From: Luteolibacter flavescens
GTDB taxonomy: Bacteria > Verrucomicrobiota > Verrucomicrobiia > Verrucomicrobiales > Akkermansiaceae
Direction: 5' to 3'
Assembly (NCBI RefSeq): GCF_025950085.1
Contig: NZ_JAPDDS010000011.1
Location: 124,001 to 188,000, forward strand
DNA length: 64,000 bases
Of the stretch, positions 27,899 to 36,261 are shown piece after piece. Numbering within the stretch: position 1 is the stretch's first letter; each line of letters begins with the position of its first letter. Below the pieces are notes generated by a model. The model was not told where the DNA came from and did no database searches. It saw only the letters and a list, made by a program, of their open reading frames with translations. Position numbers and translations under genes: made by a program.

Positions 27899-29302
27899 GT
27901 GGCACGTCCCAAGAAGGTAATTGTCTTCAAGCTGTCCTCGTTCAAAAACCGGGGCGGTACAAAGTCGTGGCGGGTGACCGGCACCAAGCCTGACGGTACT
28001 CGGGTACGTCAAAACTACTCGGACAAGTCCGAGGCGGTCCAAGCGATGGCGGACTTGGAAGCGGATGCGGCCGGGAGACCGGAACATCGACGAGCCCTCC
28101 GGACTTCGCTCACGGTCGAGCAACTCGCCGACGCTGAGGCCGCGATCCAGCATTGGGGCGGCGACGGCATTTCGAAGGTGGTGGCACACTACAAGGCGCT
28201 GGAACGACGAGCGCTAGCGAAAGGCGCGAGCCTCGACGATGCCTTCGCGTTTTTCGAGGCCCGCTTCCGTTCGGAGACCAAGGCGATCAGCATCCTCAAT
28301 GCCCGGACCGAGTTTCTCGCCAGCCGCATCGGGATCGAGGAGAGCACCCGACAGAATTACGAGGGCAGCCTGAAGCTGTTGCTGAAGCCCGACCCCAACA
28401 AGCACGTGCATGCGGTCCGGGTGTCCGACCTCGAGAAGATCCTCTCCCGCTTCACCAACATCAGCTCTCGGCGCAGCCACCGGCGGATCTTCTCGATTTT
28501 CTTCAACTGGTGCGTCCGCCACCACTACTGCATGGAGGATCCCTGCAAGCGGCTCGACAAGTTGCCGAAGGACACAAGCAAGATCGCAATACTGTCCTTC
28601 GACGAGGTGAAGCGCCTCCTGTCTGCCGCACTTCGTTATCAGGACGGAGCCACTGCCGCGGCCGTGGCGATTTCCTTGTTCGGCGGCTTACGCCCCAGCG
28701 AGGTGGCCGACCTCAAGGAGGAGGACATCACCGCCGAACGCATCCGGGTGACTGGCGGCAAGCTCCGTCGCACGCTGAAACGCTCGGTTCCCATCCCCCC
28801 GGTTCTCGCTGCGTGGCTGAAGCTTTACCCGTTCAAGGGATTGCCGGCCGGCTGGAACTACAAGCTGAAGGTGCTGAAGGCCGCCACCGGCGCAAAGCGC
28901 TGGGTTCCCGACATCATCCGCCACACGTCGATCACGTTCCAAGCTGAGCGTGACAAGGACGAAGGGCTGACCGCCTTCAACTGCGGCACCTCCAAGGCTA
29001 TGATTGACCGCCATTACCGCAACACGGTGGACGACCTGAAGCTCATCGACCAGTTCTGGAAGCTTTCACCCGACGTGATCCAAGCGGACAAGAAACTGAG
29101 AGTGACACTCCCAGTTCAAGAGCGGGCCACCTGGCCCTCCAAGGCCGAGCTTTCCAGATTGGTCTGGAGCAAGCCCATGATGCACGCGGCAAAAGAAATC
29201 GGGGTATCGGATGTCGCGCTCAAGAAGCGGTGTGTCCGCCTAGGCGTCCAGCTGCCGAAGCGCGGCCAATGGATCAGCCGTTCCAAGGAAAATTGTTCTT
29301 GA
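27899..29302 (+). CDS. Tyrosine recombinase (integrase), 467 aa
   Basis: Core-binding region about 105-215. The catalytic domain shows Arg box FGGLRPSEV (R265), a Lys in the GGKLRRTLKR hairpin, DIIRHTS (R341-H342; the first box-II His is replaced by Asp), and HYRN with nucleophile Y373. The tail (about 400-467) carries an HTH-like segment (AAKEIGVSDVALKKRCVRLG), probably an extra DNA-binding domain. The start is GTG at 27899. It lies 100 bp from the tRNA fragment and reads into the element, as expected for a tRNA-targeting integrase. Nothing indicates inactivation. Confidence 0.88.
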   Translation: MARPKKVIVFKLSSFKNRGGTKSWRVTGTKPDGTRVRQNYSDKSEAVQAMADLEADAAGRPEHRRALRTSLTVEQLADAEAAIQHWGGDGISKVVAHYKALERRALAKGASLDDAFAFFEARFRSETKAISILNARTEFLASRIGIEESTRQNYEGSLKLLLKPDPNKHVHAVRVSDLEKILSRFTNISSRRSHRRIFSIFFNWCVRHHYCMEDPCKRLDKLPKDTSKIAILSFDEVKRLLSAALRYQDGATAAAVAISLFGGLRPSEVADLKEEDITAERIRVTGGKLRRTLKRSVPIPPVLAAWLKLYPFKGLPAGWNYKLKVLKAATGAKRWVPDIIRHTSITFQAERDKDEGLTAFNCGTSKAMIDRHYRNTVDDLKLIDQFWKLSPDVIQADKKLRVTLPVQERATWPSKAELSRLVWSKPMMHAAKEIGVSDVALKKRCVRLGVQLPKRGQWISRSKENCS

Positions 29303-29644
29303 TTCAGAATTCTGATCTGCGACTCCTCGGGCGGAGCTTCGCTTGGCGAATGACTCCCATCCACATATAGCTCTGAGCGAATCGGGCACTTAGGCACACT
29401 CCGCCGCTTCCGCCAATTTTCTTCGCTCAATGAGTTTCGCACCGGTTCCGGTGCCAGTGACACGCTCGCGTGTTGCGAATCCATAGCTTCGTCTTCGGGA
29501 CGATCTGGTCCGACGGGACAGGGTTCAGTCCTCGCCCCTTTGAGCCGGATCAGGCCCGGACCGTTGCTCCGCCAGGCCTTGGTCAAACCGCGTACGTGCG
29601 CGTGCACGTACGCACGATGACCCACACATCAGACCCACATTTTT
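29303..29644. other. 342-bp region with palindromes upstream of the Rep-like gene
   Basis: There is no supported gene. The region carries GCACCGG-TT-CCGGTGC at 29440-29455 and a longer palindrome at 29590-29613 (listed separately). A minus-strand ORF crossing it mostly overlaps the integrase in another frame. It is a plausible control or origin region for the gene that follows. Confidence 0.4.
29590..29613. promoter_or_regulatory. Perfect 10-bp palindrome with 4-bp centre
   Basis: GCGTACGTGC and GCACGTACGC flank GCGT. The site ends 31 bp before the start of the replication-initiator-like gene. It could be an operator for that gene or the stem of a replication origin nicked by its product. 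Confidence 0.5.
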
Positions 29645-30799
29645 ATGTATTCCGATTCCTTCAATCCCCTGCACGTCGACCTGATGCCGGTCGACCACCT
29701 CGCCTTCGCAACCGATCTCCCGGTCTCGCCGAAGCTGGTCGAAAACCCTGCCGCCTTCCTTCAGAACGCTGGTTTGGATTTCAACGACATTGACTTGAAG
29801 CCCGCCCTCCGGCACCGCCCCGTAACCCTTTACCTCGATCTGCTCCGCAAGGGGACGATCAAGCTGAAGATCGTCCAGGACGACCCTGGCAAGTACGCGC
29901 TCCGGGGCGTCCGTTTCAATCCTGGGAAGCTGTTCCACCACCACAATGGCCGGATCCTCGAAAGCCGTGAGGCTATTGAATCGTTCGGCATCCTGCGCGA
30001 AGTGGTAGGGCCCCTTCTCGCCAAGCCCTCCGACGCGTCCCTTCTCATCCCGGGATGCCGCTCGGACAGCCCGTCATTCTGGAAGGAAATCGAGATCGTG
30101 ATGCACCTCGATGACCCGGACGAGGTCGTCCTCGCGGCGCTGCGGAACATCCGCCACCCCTCCATCCGCAAGAAGGCTTCAACCTTCGAGGGAGAATCCA
30201 TCACCCTCGGCACCCGTCGCGGTGAACTCATGATCAGCGCTTATCGCAAGGATCTCCAGATGGATGAATTGCGCCGTTTTGCGGTCGCCAACTTTCCCAA
30301 GGTGGTGCGGATCGAGGTCACTCTCAAGAAGGGGAAGCTCTTGGATTACCTGGGGAGCGCGGGGAATACCCGCCGCATTGCGGGCCAGCTCCGGCTTGTC
30401 GGGTTCCGGGGAGCGGGGCTCCTCCAAGCGCACAAGACCATCATGGATCAGCTCGAGGGGCTCTCGCCCGTCACCGCCGACGAGAGCCTCCCCGGGGACA
30501 ACAAGGTCGCGCACTTCATCGGCATGCTCTCCCTCCGCTACGGGGAATCCATCGCAGCCCTGCTTGACAGCTATGACCACCGCTTCAAGCCGGGGGCTGA
30601 AACGCTCTGCAGGATGAAGAGATCCGCGCTGGATGAAATCTCGCGCCATCCGGGTGCGGCCCCTGATCTCTTCTCCCCTGCCAACTACGAGAACCAGCCC
30701 TGCCTTGTGGTCCCTAAGCTCGAAGAGCCGCCCTATTCGCAGAGGGTCAGCCCCGACGTGCTTGCAGACATCGAGAAGACCTACGGCCCCCGCCGCTGA
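29645..30799 (+). CDS. Putative replication-initiator-like protein, 384 aa
   Basis: The protein has an N-terminal region of short strands (VDLMPVDHLAFATDLPV) and a central GTRRGELMISAYRKDLQMDELRR followed by VVRIEVTLKKGKLLDYLG. That arrangement (strand with YxK, then a helix, then R-x-E-x-x-L strand) recalls phage gene II/X-type replication proteins. I cannot point to a definite HUH motif, so the assignment is tentative. There is no signal peptide. A perfect palindrome lies just upstream. It begins right after the integrase region and opens the core of the element. Confidence 0.4.
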   Translation: MYSDSFNPLHVDLMPVDHLAFATDLPVSPKLVENPAAFLQNAGLDFNDIDLKPALRHRPVTLYLDLLRKGTIKLKIVQDDPGKYALRGVRFNPGKLFHHHNGRILESREAIESFGILREVVGPLLAKPSDASLLIPGCRSDSPSFWKEIEIVMHLDDPDEVVLAALRNIRHPSIRKKASTFEGESITLGTRRGELMISAYRKDLQMDELRRFAVANFPKVVRIEVTLKKGKLLDYLGSAGNTRRIAGQLRLVGFRGAGLLQAHKTIMDQLEGLSPVTADESLPGDNKVAHFIGMLSLRYGESIAALLDSYDHRFKPGAETLCRMKRSALDEISRHPGAAPDLFSPANYENQPCLVVPKLEEPPYSQRVSPDVLADIEKTYGPRR

Positions 30800-30807
30800 G
30801 CCAGAGC

Positions 30808-30874
30808 CGGTAGCCGCAGTTCCCCGGCAGGCGTGAAGCCCTCTTTGGCTCATCCGCAGGAACCGCGGCTACCG
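30808..30874. repeat. Long inverted repeat, 16-bp arms
   Basis: CGGTAGCCGCAGTTCC (30808-30823) pairs with 30859-30874 with one mismatch across a 35-base loop. It lies between the Rep-like gene and the next ORF. It could be a terminator without T-tract, or a REP-like mobile palindrome. Confidence 0.5.
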
Positions 30875-30915
30875 ATCTCGGGGCGCAAGATTCCCAAACT
30901 CAAGGTCCACTTTAC

Positions 30916-32352
30916 ATGAACCCCAGCGATTTGCCCGACAACCTCTTCAGCAATCCCCCTCCGATCCCGCCTGACGCCCTCCGCCTCCTCCGCAGCTTCA
31001 ACTACGGCACCCTCGGTGATGGCAACGCCACCGCCGGGATGATCGCTCTTGTATCGATGTGCTGCACGCTGGCCGCAGTTGCCGGCCCCGGGGCGGCGAT
31101 CACTTCCGACATGGATGGCAACTTCCCGGTGGGGACCAACTTCCTCACCGCCGGGTCACTGGCGGTGGAACAGGTCGGGTCGCAGGTCCTAGGACCTCTC
31201 CGCATGCTCCAGAACTCCCTTTCGGGAAACGCCATGGACGCGGCGGCGAAGTCGAACCACTACCTGACCAAGAAGTTGAATGCGACGGTGGGGCCGGCGA
31301 AGTCCCCGATCTCCCCGGACCATCTGGCGACGGCCAAGGACTCGATGCTCCTCGACTCCCTTAAGCCTTCGGACTTCGATGGAGATGGCTTCCGAGGAGG
31401 GGCGGCAAGCCTACTCCGCCGGAAGGCATTTAGCGGAGGTGCCGAGGTGCTGTATCGCCCAGGCTTCTACTTCGAGGGCCTTAACGCGGAGCTGCTCTCC
31501 AGCCAGCTCGTGCACTGCCACATGCAGCACCCGCTGGTTCACGTTCCCATCAGCGACCTCACTCAGCTGTCCCGGCTGGAAGGAACCTGCCTTGGCATCA
31601 TGGACGGCTGCTCCCTGCCCATCAAAACGCCGATGCACATCAAAGGCTGCGTGATCGCCCGCACGTCGGTCGAAGTGCTGAGTCGCTTCGTCGAGTCACG
31701 GGACAACGCCAGCTGGCCCTACCGGACTCTGTGGCTCGTCGAAGAGCCCCTTGGGCCACTCGCCTCGCAAGTCGCCAATCAGGTCCGCCTGGACCGCATG
31801 CAGGAGCGCTACGCATCTGCGTTGGAGTCGCTCCTTACCAACCGGCTCGGCGAAGGTCCGGCTCCCACGGTTGCGGGAGACATCTTCCTCGGGCAGAAGC
31901 GCGTCGTGAAGCACCTCGTGCAGCTTGAACGGGATCTCCCCGGCGTCGCAGGCGCGCTAAGGAACCTCTTCCCTACGCTGTTCTTCGGAATGAAGCACAT
32001 CGTCGACAGCGCCCAAGCTCCGAAAGGCTTCTCGTGGTACCTTGATTCGATTGCCTCGTTGGCAATTTTCCTCGCCGACCGCATGGTCCACTCGTTCAAG
32101 CGGATGCGGCATGCCGAGTTCCTGGCACACAAACAGAAGCTCGCAGCATCCATCTGCCAGCGGCTGCAAAGAGGGCCCCTAACGGTGACCGCGCTCTGCC
32201 GTAGCCACAACAGGCTCCGGGCGGACGTCTGCCGCGAGGTGCTTGAGGACCTTCGTGCCGCCGGAGCCGTTACCCTCGAAGGCAATCTGTGGCAGCTCGC
32301 CGACAGCCCCCGACTTCCCTACTCCCGCCCCCCGGTGATCGATGTCGGTTAA
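30916..32352 (+). CDS. Unknown element-core protein, 478 aa
   Basis: I do not recognise the family. It has a hydrophobic Gly/Ala-rich stretch (MIALVSMCCTLAAVAGPGAAI, about 42-62), then NFPVGTNFLTAGSLAVEQV, faintly reminiscent of the N-terminal part of DUF3987-type mobile-element proteins. The C-terminus (about 410-470) looks like a winged helix (LQRGPLTVTALCRSHNRLRADVCREVLEDLRAAGAVTLEG). The following protein or protein pair has a similar total length and a similar C-terminal module, so they may be distant relatives or partners. The next gene starts 11 bp before its stop, so they are translationally coupled. Confidence 0.6.
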   Translation: MNPSDLPDNLFSNPPPIPPDALRLLRSFNYGTLGDGNATAGMIALVSMCCTLAAVAGPGAAITSDMDGNFPVGTNFLTAGSLAVEQVGSQVLGPLRMLQNSLSGNAMDAAAKSNHYLTKKLNATVGPAKSPISPDHLATAKDSMLLDSLKPSDFDGDGFRGGAASLLRRKAFSGGAEVLYRPGFYFEGLNAELLSSQLVHCHMQHPLVHVPISDLTQLSRLEGTCLGIMDGCSLPIKTPMHIKGCVIARTSVEVLSRFVESRDNASWPYRTLWLVEEPLGPLASQVANQVRLDRMQERYASALESLLTNRLGEGPAPTVAGDIFLGQKRVVKHLVQLERDLPGVAGALRNLFPTLFFGMKHIVDSAQAPKGFSWYLDSIASLAIFLADRMVHSFKRMRHAEFLAHKQKLAASICQRLQRGPLTVTALCRSHNRLRADVCREVLEDLRAAGAVTLEGNLWQLADSPRLPYSRPPVIDVG

Positions 32353-33208
32353 TCTGATCGCTTGGAACATGGCGGCTGAGAGCAAGGATCCGATGCGCGC
32401 ACTAACCGGGCTGCTCCACCGCTTCCCGGAGCACGACATGTCGCGCTGCCAGTTGGTCGCTTCACTCCTCCTCACGATATGGCAGCTCGGAGGGGAGACT
32501 TTTTCCCCCTCGCCACCATCCTTCGTGCTCGTCAACGCGAACGAGGAGAAGGACGCCGTCTGGCAGGCACTGACCGGGATTCTCCGTTCCCAACTGGCTC
32601 CGATCAAAGCGACACCAAACGAGCCGGAACCATTTAATCCCAACAACATCTTCCGAGGGAATCCCGTAATGAGCCGGAGGACGATGCTGGCTGCGATTGC
32701 CACGCGCGCGAAGCTGGTGAAGCAGCGCCTCCCACCCCACGTGATCGACATTCAGTTGAAGAAGTGGCTGGCAGATTGGCACCAGTGCAAGCCGGAGGTC
32801 TTCCCGGCCCTTGAGATCAACCACTACAACAAGGCCCACGACCCGGATTTCGGATGGGTCACCCAAGCCGACGATCACATCTCCCTCCTGATTCACGGGC
32901 CGAAGAGCGAAGCCGAACTCCGTCGCGACCTGCAGGACAAGCAGTCGAAGCTCCACATTCCCCAAGGTGTCTGCGACGACCTCAGCCGCGGGAACAAGAA
33001 GCTCGCGCTGATCGGAAGGATCACAGGCGAGAGCTGGGACACTTTCTTGGTGGACGGGTTGCTTGGCGGCCCCTTTGCCCGTCGTATTCCTCCCCCACCT
33101 GTCAGCACCGCCCGTGGCCGGGCCGCACCCGGATGCCGGCATCCTGAATTCCATGGTGACCTACTTCACCCGGCATCAGCGCAACCACTGTCCGCCCGCG
33201 AGGGCTGA
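32342..33208 (+). CDS. Unknown protein, N-terminal part of a possibly split gene, 288 aa
   Basis: Residues 1-240 look like genuine protein (FPEHDMSRCQLVASLLLTI; HISLLIHGPKSEAELRRDL). From about residue 241 (GGPFARRIPPPPVSTARGRAAPG) the composition turns Pro/Arg-rich, while frame +1 becomes protein-like. The next ORF overlaps by 146 bp, and together they span 487 codons, close to the 478-aa neighbour upstream. The likely reading is one gene with a frame change near 33065-33105, which contains the C-run CCTCCCCCACC. It could be a mutation, an assembly error, or programmed frameshifting; independent overlapping genes are also possible. Confidence 0.55.
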   Translation: MSVNLIAWNMAAESKDPMRALTGLLHRFPEHDMSRCQLVASLLLTIWQLGGETFSPSPPSFVLVNANEEKDAVWQALTGILRSQLAPIKATPNEPEPFNPNNIFRGNPVMSRRTMLAAIATRAKLVKQRLPPHVIDIQLKKWLADWHQCKPEVFPALEINHYNKAHDPDFGWVTQADDHISLLIHGPKSEAELRRDLQDKQSKLHIPQGVCDDLSRGNKKLALIGRITGESWDTFLVDGLLGGPFARRIPPPPVSTARGRAAPGCRHPEFHGDLLHPASAQPLSAREG

Positions 33209-33803
33209 CCTTCACCTCATGCGGATGGACGGGGAACCCGAGATCTACGCCGACCTGATCCTGAAGTTGTCAGCCGGCCTACCGGGCGACCGCCGCTTCG
33301 GCATCCAACTGCTTCTCCGCGAGCTTCAACTTGTGATCCCGCGGCTCTGCTTGTGGCTGCCCACCGAACAGCAACCAAACACCAGCCAGGTGGAGGCCCT
33401 TCATTACCTGGGTCGCGACCTCTATGTCACCGCTCTCCGTGGAATCGCTTACGGGATGGCGGCGCTTGGCTTCCACGGCATTGGGGTCAGCCTTGGCGAT
33501 GACCGGCCGGCAGCCACGCAGATCCTGACCCACCTGAGGACCGCAGGGCCTTGCAGTCGGCGCGACCTCCAGCGCAAGCTCTACAAGCTGGACAAAAAGG
33601 AACGCGACCGCCTACTGGCCCGGCTGGTGGCGGCATCGTTGATTTCCTCCACGGGAAAGGATGTCGAAGCGGTGCCGCTCGGAGACTTCCTCATCGGGAT
33701 TCCGGGCAGGTCAAGATTCCCCTCCCCCTCCCTCGCCACGACTCCCGCTTACATGGCAGCCATAGAAGCCGCCAAGGCCTCGCAGGCGGATGCCTCAAAG
33801 TGA
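33063..33803 (+). CDS. Unknown protein, C-terminal part of a possibly split gene, up to 246 aa
   Basis: The frame has a TTG start at 33063; an ATG about 30 residues in (MVTYFTRHQRNH) is an alternative. The body (IYADLILKLSAGLPGDRRFGIQLLLRELQLVIPRLCLW) is helical. A winged-helix-like segment follows (LRTAGPCSRRDLQRKLYKLDKKERDRLLARLVAASLISSTG), resembling the C-terminal module of the 478-aa protein upstream. It has no good start signal of its own, which supports its being the 3' part of the preceding gene. Confidence 0.55.
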   Translation: MAAPLPVVFLPHLSAPPVAGPHPDAGILNSMVTYFTRHQRNHCPPARADLHLMRMDGEPEIYADLILKLSAGLPGDRRFGIQLLLRELQLVIPRLCLWLPTEQQPNTSQVEALHYLGRDLYVTALRGIAYGMAALGFHGIGVSLGDDRPAATQILTHLRTAGPCSRRDLQRKLYKLDKKERDRLLARLVAASLISSTGKDVEAVPLGDFLIGIPGRSRFPSPSLATTPAYMAAIEAAKASQADASK

Positions 33804-34171
33804 TGGCACGATCCCGGGGATCCCCGCGGGCGAGCGAAGCTCGCGTCCGCGGGGGACTCCCCATCGCGAAGCTTTCTACCCACCCTTGACGCCGCGACTG
33901 ATGCGACAGCGGTCCCGGGAAACAATCCCATTACAACCCGCTTCAACCTCGATAATTGTCGCGACTGTCAAGAGAAGTGCCCCACCCCACGGCAAGCCAC
34001 GCACCCGGAGCCCAAAAATGGCACTGCACCCACTGCATCCGCACTGCATGGCTTGCTGCGTGAATGATTCTTACCGCCGCGCTTCACCGTGAGAAGTGTT
34101 CCAAGCAACCCTTCACACGCAATTCTCAGCCCCGGAGTGTCATTAGGATTTGAAATCCCCCGACATTTCCC
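33804..34171. other. 368-bp intergenic region
   Basis: It begins with a strong stem-loop (33816-33862). The remainder has no convincing ORF. The short frames present (up to 100 codons) are His/Pro/Arg-rich and start without signals. The sequence before 34172 is relatively AT-rich and could hold a promoter. Confidence 0.45.
33816..33862. terminator. Strong GC stem-loop after the split gene
   Basis: Arms GGGGATCCCCGCGG/CCGCGGGGGACTCCCC with inner GCGAGC/GCTCGC form a nearly continuous hairpin 12 bp after the stop at 33803. No clear T-tract follows. Confidence 0.55.
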
Positions 34172-34369
34172 ATGCCCCGAACCCTCTACAGTCCGAGATT
34201 GTCAAACGACGTAGTGCGCGCCCTCTACCGGGAAGGACAACGTCGCCGCCTGCCCATGACGCGGGTCGCCGACGACCTGCTTCGTCAGGCACTCGCCGCC
34301 ACCGACAGCGACCGCCCAGTGCTCCGCCTCTGCGAAGAGGAACCGGTGCGTGACCTCAACGTCGCCTGA
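34172..34369 (+). CDS. Small ribbon-helix-helix-like protein, 65 aa
   Basis: The sequence MPRTLYSPRLSNDVVRALYREGQRRRLPMTRVADDLLRQAL has the strand-helix-helix pattern of small RHH DNA-binding proteins: a short strand, then a helix with a basic patch, then PMTRVADDLLRQAL as helix 2. The tail is acidic. A control role (copy number, partition or transcription) in the element is inferred only. The start ATG 34172 has no Shine-Dalgarno; the run-up is TTTCCC. Confidence 0.55.
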   Translation: MPRTLYSPRLSNDVVRALYREGQRRRLPMTRVADDLLRQALAATDSDRPVLRLCEEEPVRDLNVA

Positions 34370-34392
34370 AACATCCCCCACCCCACCCGGCG

Positions 34393-34427
34393 AAAGCCTC
34401 GGTCCTCCACGCGAGGTCCGGGGCTTC
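34393..34427. terminator. Stem-loop before the 175-aa gene
   Basis: AAGCCTCGGTCCT pairs with AGGTCCGGGGCTT (two mismatches) around a short loop, followed by CGTCGTTTCG. It is the first of a series of stem-loops that precede an A/C-rich leader and an ATG in this element; here the leader is 55 bases long. Confidence 0.5.
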
Positions 34428-34481
34428 GTCGTTTCGGGGATTCACATTCCCAACCCACATCAACCCCAAAACCAACCAGCC

Positions 34482-35009
34482 ATGGCCATCAAACTGATCG
34501 CAAACTACAGCAAGCGCCTGGGCCTCCCGGGCTACTCGTCCCACCAGTTCAGCATCGAAATCGAGACCGAACTGGTCACGACCGACGATGTCGCCGCCGA
34601 GTCGGCCCGCATCTACGAGCTGCTCCAGACCAACGTCGACGAGCAGATCCGCCAGACCGGCTTCGTGCCTCCCACCGACTACGGCATGGAGGAAACGCCG
34701 GCATCCCCGGCTAACATCGGCCGTACCAATGGTTCCCAGCGTCCCGCGGCATCGGCCGCTTGGAAGTGCACCGACAAGCAGCGCGAGCTGATTGAGAACC
34801 TCGTCACAGAGCATCAACTTGATAAAAATGAAGTCGATCATCTCGCCCGCCAGCGCTTCGGCAAAGGCGTAAGGGAACTCAACAAGGTGGAAGCCTCGGG
34901 GTTGCTGAACGAGTTGCTGGAGTCCCACAGCGGCCAGCAGCGCCCGGCCCCCAACGGCCGCCGCTCGGCCTACGCCGGGATCAATGGCAACACGGGAGGT
35001 AAGCGATGA
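34482..35009 (+). CDS. Conserved-looking element protein, 175 aa
   Basis: I cannot name the family. The N-terminal half (MAIKLIANYSKRLGLPGYSSHQFSIEIETEL) continues into a helix (ESARIYELLQTNVDEQIRQTGF). A linker follows, then a basic C-terminal helical domain (KQRELIENLVTEHQLDKNEVDHLARQRFGKGVRELNKVEASGLLNELL) that looks like a small binding module. The frame is open upstream to 34350, but ATG 34482 follows the leader ACCAACCAGCC and gives a sensible N-terminus. It overlaps the next gene by 4 bp (ATGA), so it is probably a partner of that nuclease. Confidence 0.65.
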   Translation: MAIKLIANYSKRLGLPGYSSHQFSIEIETELVTTDDVAAESARIYELLQTNVDEQIRQTGFVPPTDYGMEETPASPANIGRTNGSQRPAASAAWKCTDKQRELIENLVTEHQLDKNEVDHLARQRFGKGVRELNKVEASGLLNELLESHSGQQRPAPNGRRSAYAGINGNTGGKR

Positions 35010-35830
35010 TCGCGTTCGCCAGCCCACCGGAGTCCACGACCCTCCCGGATTACATCAGTCCGTCGGCGGCGAAGTCCTATCTCGCGTGCTCGCTTCGTTT
35101 TTACTTCGAGCGCGTGGCGGAGATCAAAAAGCCGACCACACCGGCACTGCACCTCGGCAAGGCCGTCCACGCCGCGCTACAGGCCTTCCACCTGGCACGC
35201 TGGCGGGGAACGGACGACTCGCCCGAGGTGATCGCCTCCGCCTTTGAGGACTCGTTCCTCAAGCTGGAGCGTGAGGAAGGGCCGGTGCGGTGGAAGGAAG
35301 GCGAGCGGGAAAGCTGCCGGCTCGCCGGCCTGCGCGTCATCGCCGCCTACTTGGACTCCAGTGAAGTACTCCGTGGGAAACCGCGGGCAGTCGAGGTGCC
35401 GTTGACCGAGACCATCCCCGGGCTGTCGGTGCCGCTCACCGGCGTCATCGACCTCGTGTTGGAGAACTTCGCCCCCATCGACTTCAAGTCGGCGGCGGCG
35501 AAGCCTGACCCGCAGCACGCGGCCTTCGATCACGAACTCCAGCTAGTGGCCTACCAGCTCCTGCTGGAGGCCGCCATCGGTGAGAAGCCGCCGGCTCTAG
35601 ACCTGGTCTACCTCGTGAAGACGAAAGTCCCGAAAGTCATCCGGGTATCGTCGCCACCGGCGGATGGCAAGCGCAAGGACCGGGTGGTCCGCCTGATCGA
35701 CACCGCCGTCACCGGCATGTCGGAGGGGCGCTTTCATCCCCAGCCCGGCATGACCTGCATGAGTTGCCAGTTCCGCAACGAGTGCAAGCGGTGGCCGGGC
35801 ATCATGGATGAAAGGAGGGCGGCCGCATGA
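35006..35830 (+). CDS. Cas4/RecB-like PD-(D/E)XK nuclease, 274 aa
   Basis: The motifs of a RecB/Cas4-type nuclease appear in order: SPSAAKSYLACSLRFYFERV, LHLGKAVHAAL (H55), E130, GVIDLV (D149), PIDFKSA (D159-x-K161), and the QLVAY box (Q179). C28 together with C251, C254 and C260 (CMSCQFRNEC) make the four-cysteine set that binds a 4Fe-4S cluster in Cas4 and AddB. The expected activity is a DNA exo/endonuclease for end processing during replication or recombination of the element. It overlaps the genes on both sides by 4 bp, indicating a translationally coupled operon. No CRISPR genes are nearby. Confidence 0.82.
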   Translation: MIAFASPPESTTLPDYISPSAAKSYLACSLRFYFERVAEIKKPTTPALHLGKAVHAALQAFHLARWRGTDDSPEVIASAFEDSFLKLEREEGPVRWKEGERESCRLAGLRVIAAYLDSSEVLRGKPRAVEVPLTETIPGLSVPLTGVIDLVLENFAPIDFKSAAAKPDPQHAAFDHELQLVAYQLLLEAAIGEKPPALDLVYLVKTKVPKVIRVSSPPADGKRKDRVVRLIDTAVTGMSEGRFHPQPGMTCMSCQFRNECKRWPGIMDERRAAA

Positions 35831-36018
35831 AACCGCTCCTCCTGTCCTGCAGCATCGCGGCGCTCCTGTCCGCAGTCGGTTGCACTTCCTCGCCGCCGGC
35901 CGAAGTCATTCCAGTGGCCGTCACGGATACTGAACCGGTGGGCGAAGGCCTCAAAACGCTCGCCTACGCATTCTTGGGAGCCTCGGTCGTGCTCACGCTC
36001 GGCCGTCTGCTCCGCTAA
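35827..36018 (+). CDS. Small putative lipoprotein with C-terminal membrane helix, 63 aa
   Basis: It starts MKPLLLSCSIAALLSAVGCTSS with a lipobox (SAVGC, Cys19) and ends in a hydrophobic helix (LAYAFLGASVVLTLGRLLR). It overlaps the nuclease gene (ATGA) and precedes another small membrane protein. Lysis (spanin/holin-like) or envelope functions are conceivable; there is no direct evidence. Confidence 0.6.
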   Translation: MKPLLLSCSIAALLSAVGCTSSPPAEVIPVAVTDTEPVGEGLKTLAYAFLGASVVLTLGRLLR

Positions 36019-36030
36019 CCCGTCCCCGAA

Positions 36031-36168
36031 ATGAACCCGCGTCCCTACATCGCGGTCTTCGCGGGCATCTCGATCACGGCGCTCACGCTCCAGATCATCG
36101 GCGACTTCTGGTTGCCGATGCTTCTGGGCGCGATCGCCACGGTCCTGATCGCCCGCTGGACCCGATAG
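36031..36168 (+). CDS. Small membrane protein, 45 aa
   Basis: This short ORF begins MNPRPYIAVFAGISITALTL and continues with two hydrophobic helices (IAVFAGISITALTLQIIG; LPMLLGAIATVLIA) and a basic end (RWTR). It starts 12 bp after the small lipoprotein gene and is followed by an intrinsic terminator, so it is the last gene of the operon 34482-36168. Function unknown. Confidence 0.55.
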   Translation: MNPRPYIAVFAGISITALTLQIIGDFWLPMLLGAIATVLIARWTR

Positions 36169-36182
36169 TCCCACCACAAACG

Positions 36183-36238
36183 ACGAAGCGCCCGCCCGGT
36201 CACCCTGACCCGGTGGGCGCTTCGTTTTCGTCCCCACC
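36183..36238 (+). terminator. Intrinsic terminator
   Basis: ACGAAGCGCCCGCCCGGTCA pairs with TGACCCGGTGGGCGCTTCGT across a 3-base loop, followed by TTTCG. It closes the operon ending at 36168, and the next gene starts about 30 bp after the stem. Confidence 0.8.
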
Positions 36239-36261
36239 ATCAACCCCAACAACCAGCCAAC

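Noticed and set aside
29116-29625. A 169-codon minus-strand ORF across the end of the integrase and the palindrome region
   Set aside because: It overlaps the integrase C-terminus in antisense and has no motif or start signal.
35006-35830. Cas4 of a CRISPR-Cas system
   Set aside because: No repeat-spacer array or other cas gene is seen anywhere in the window.
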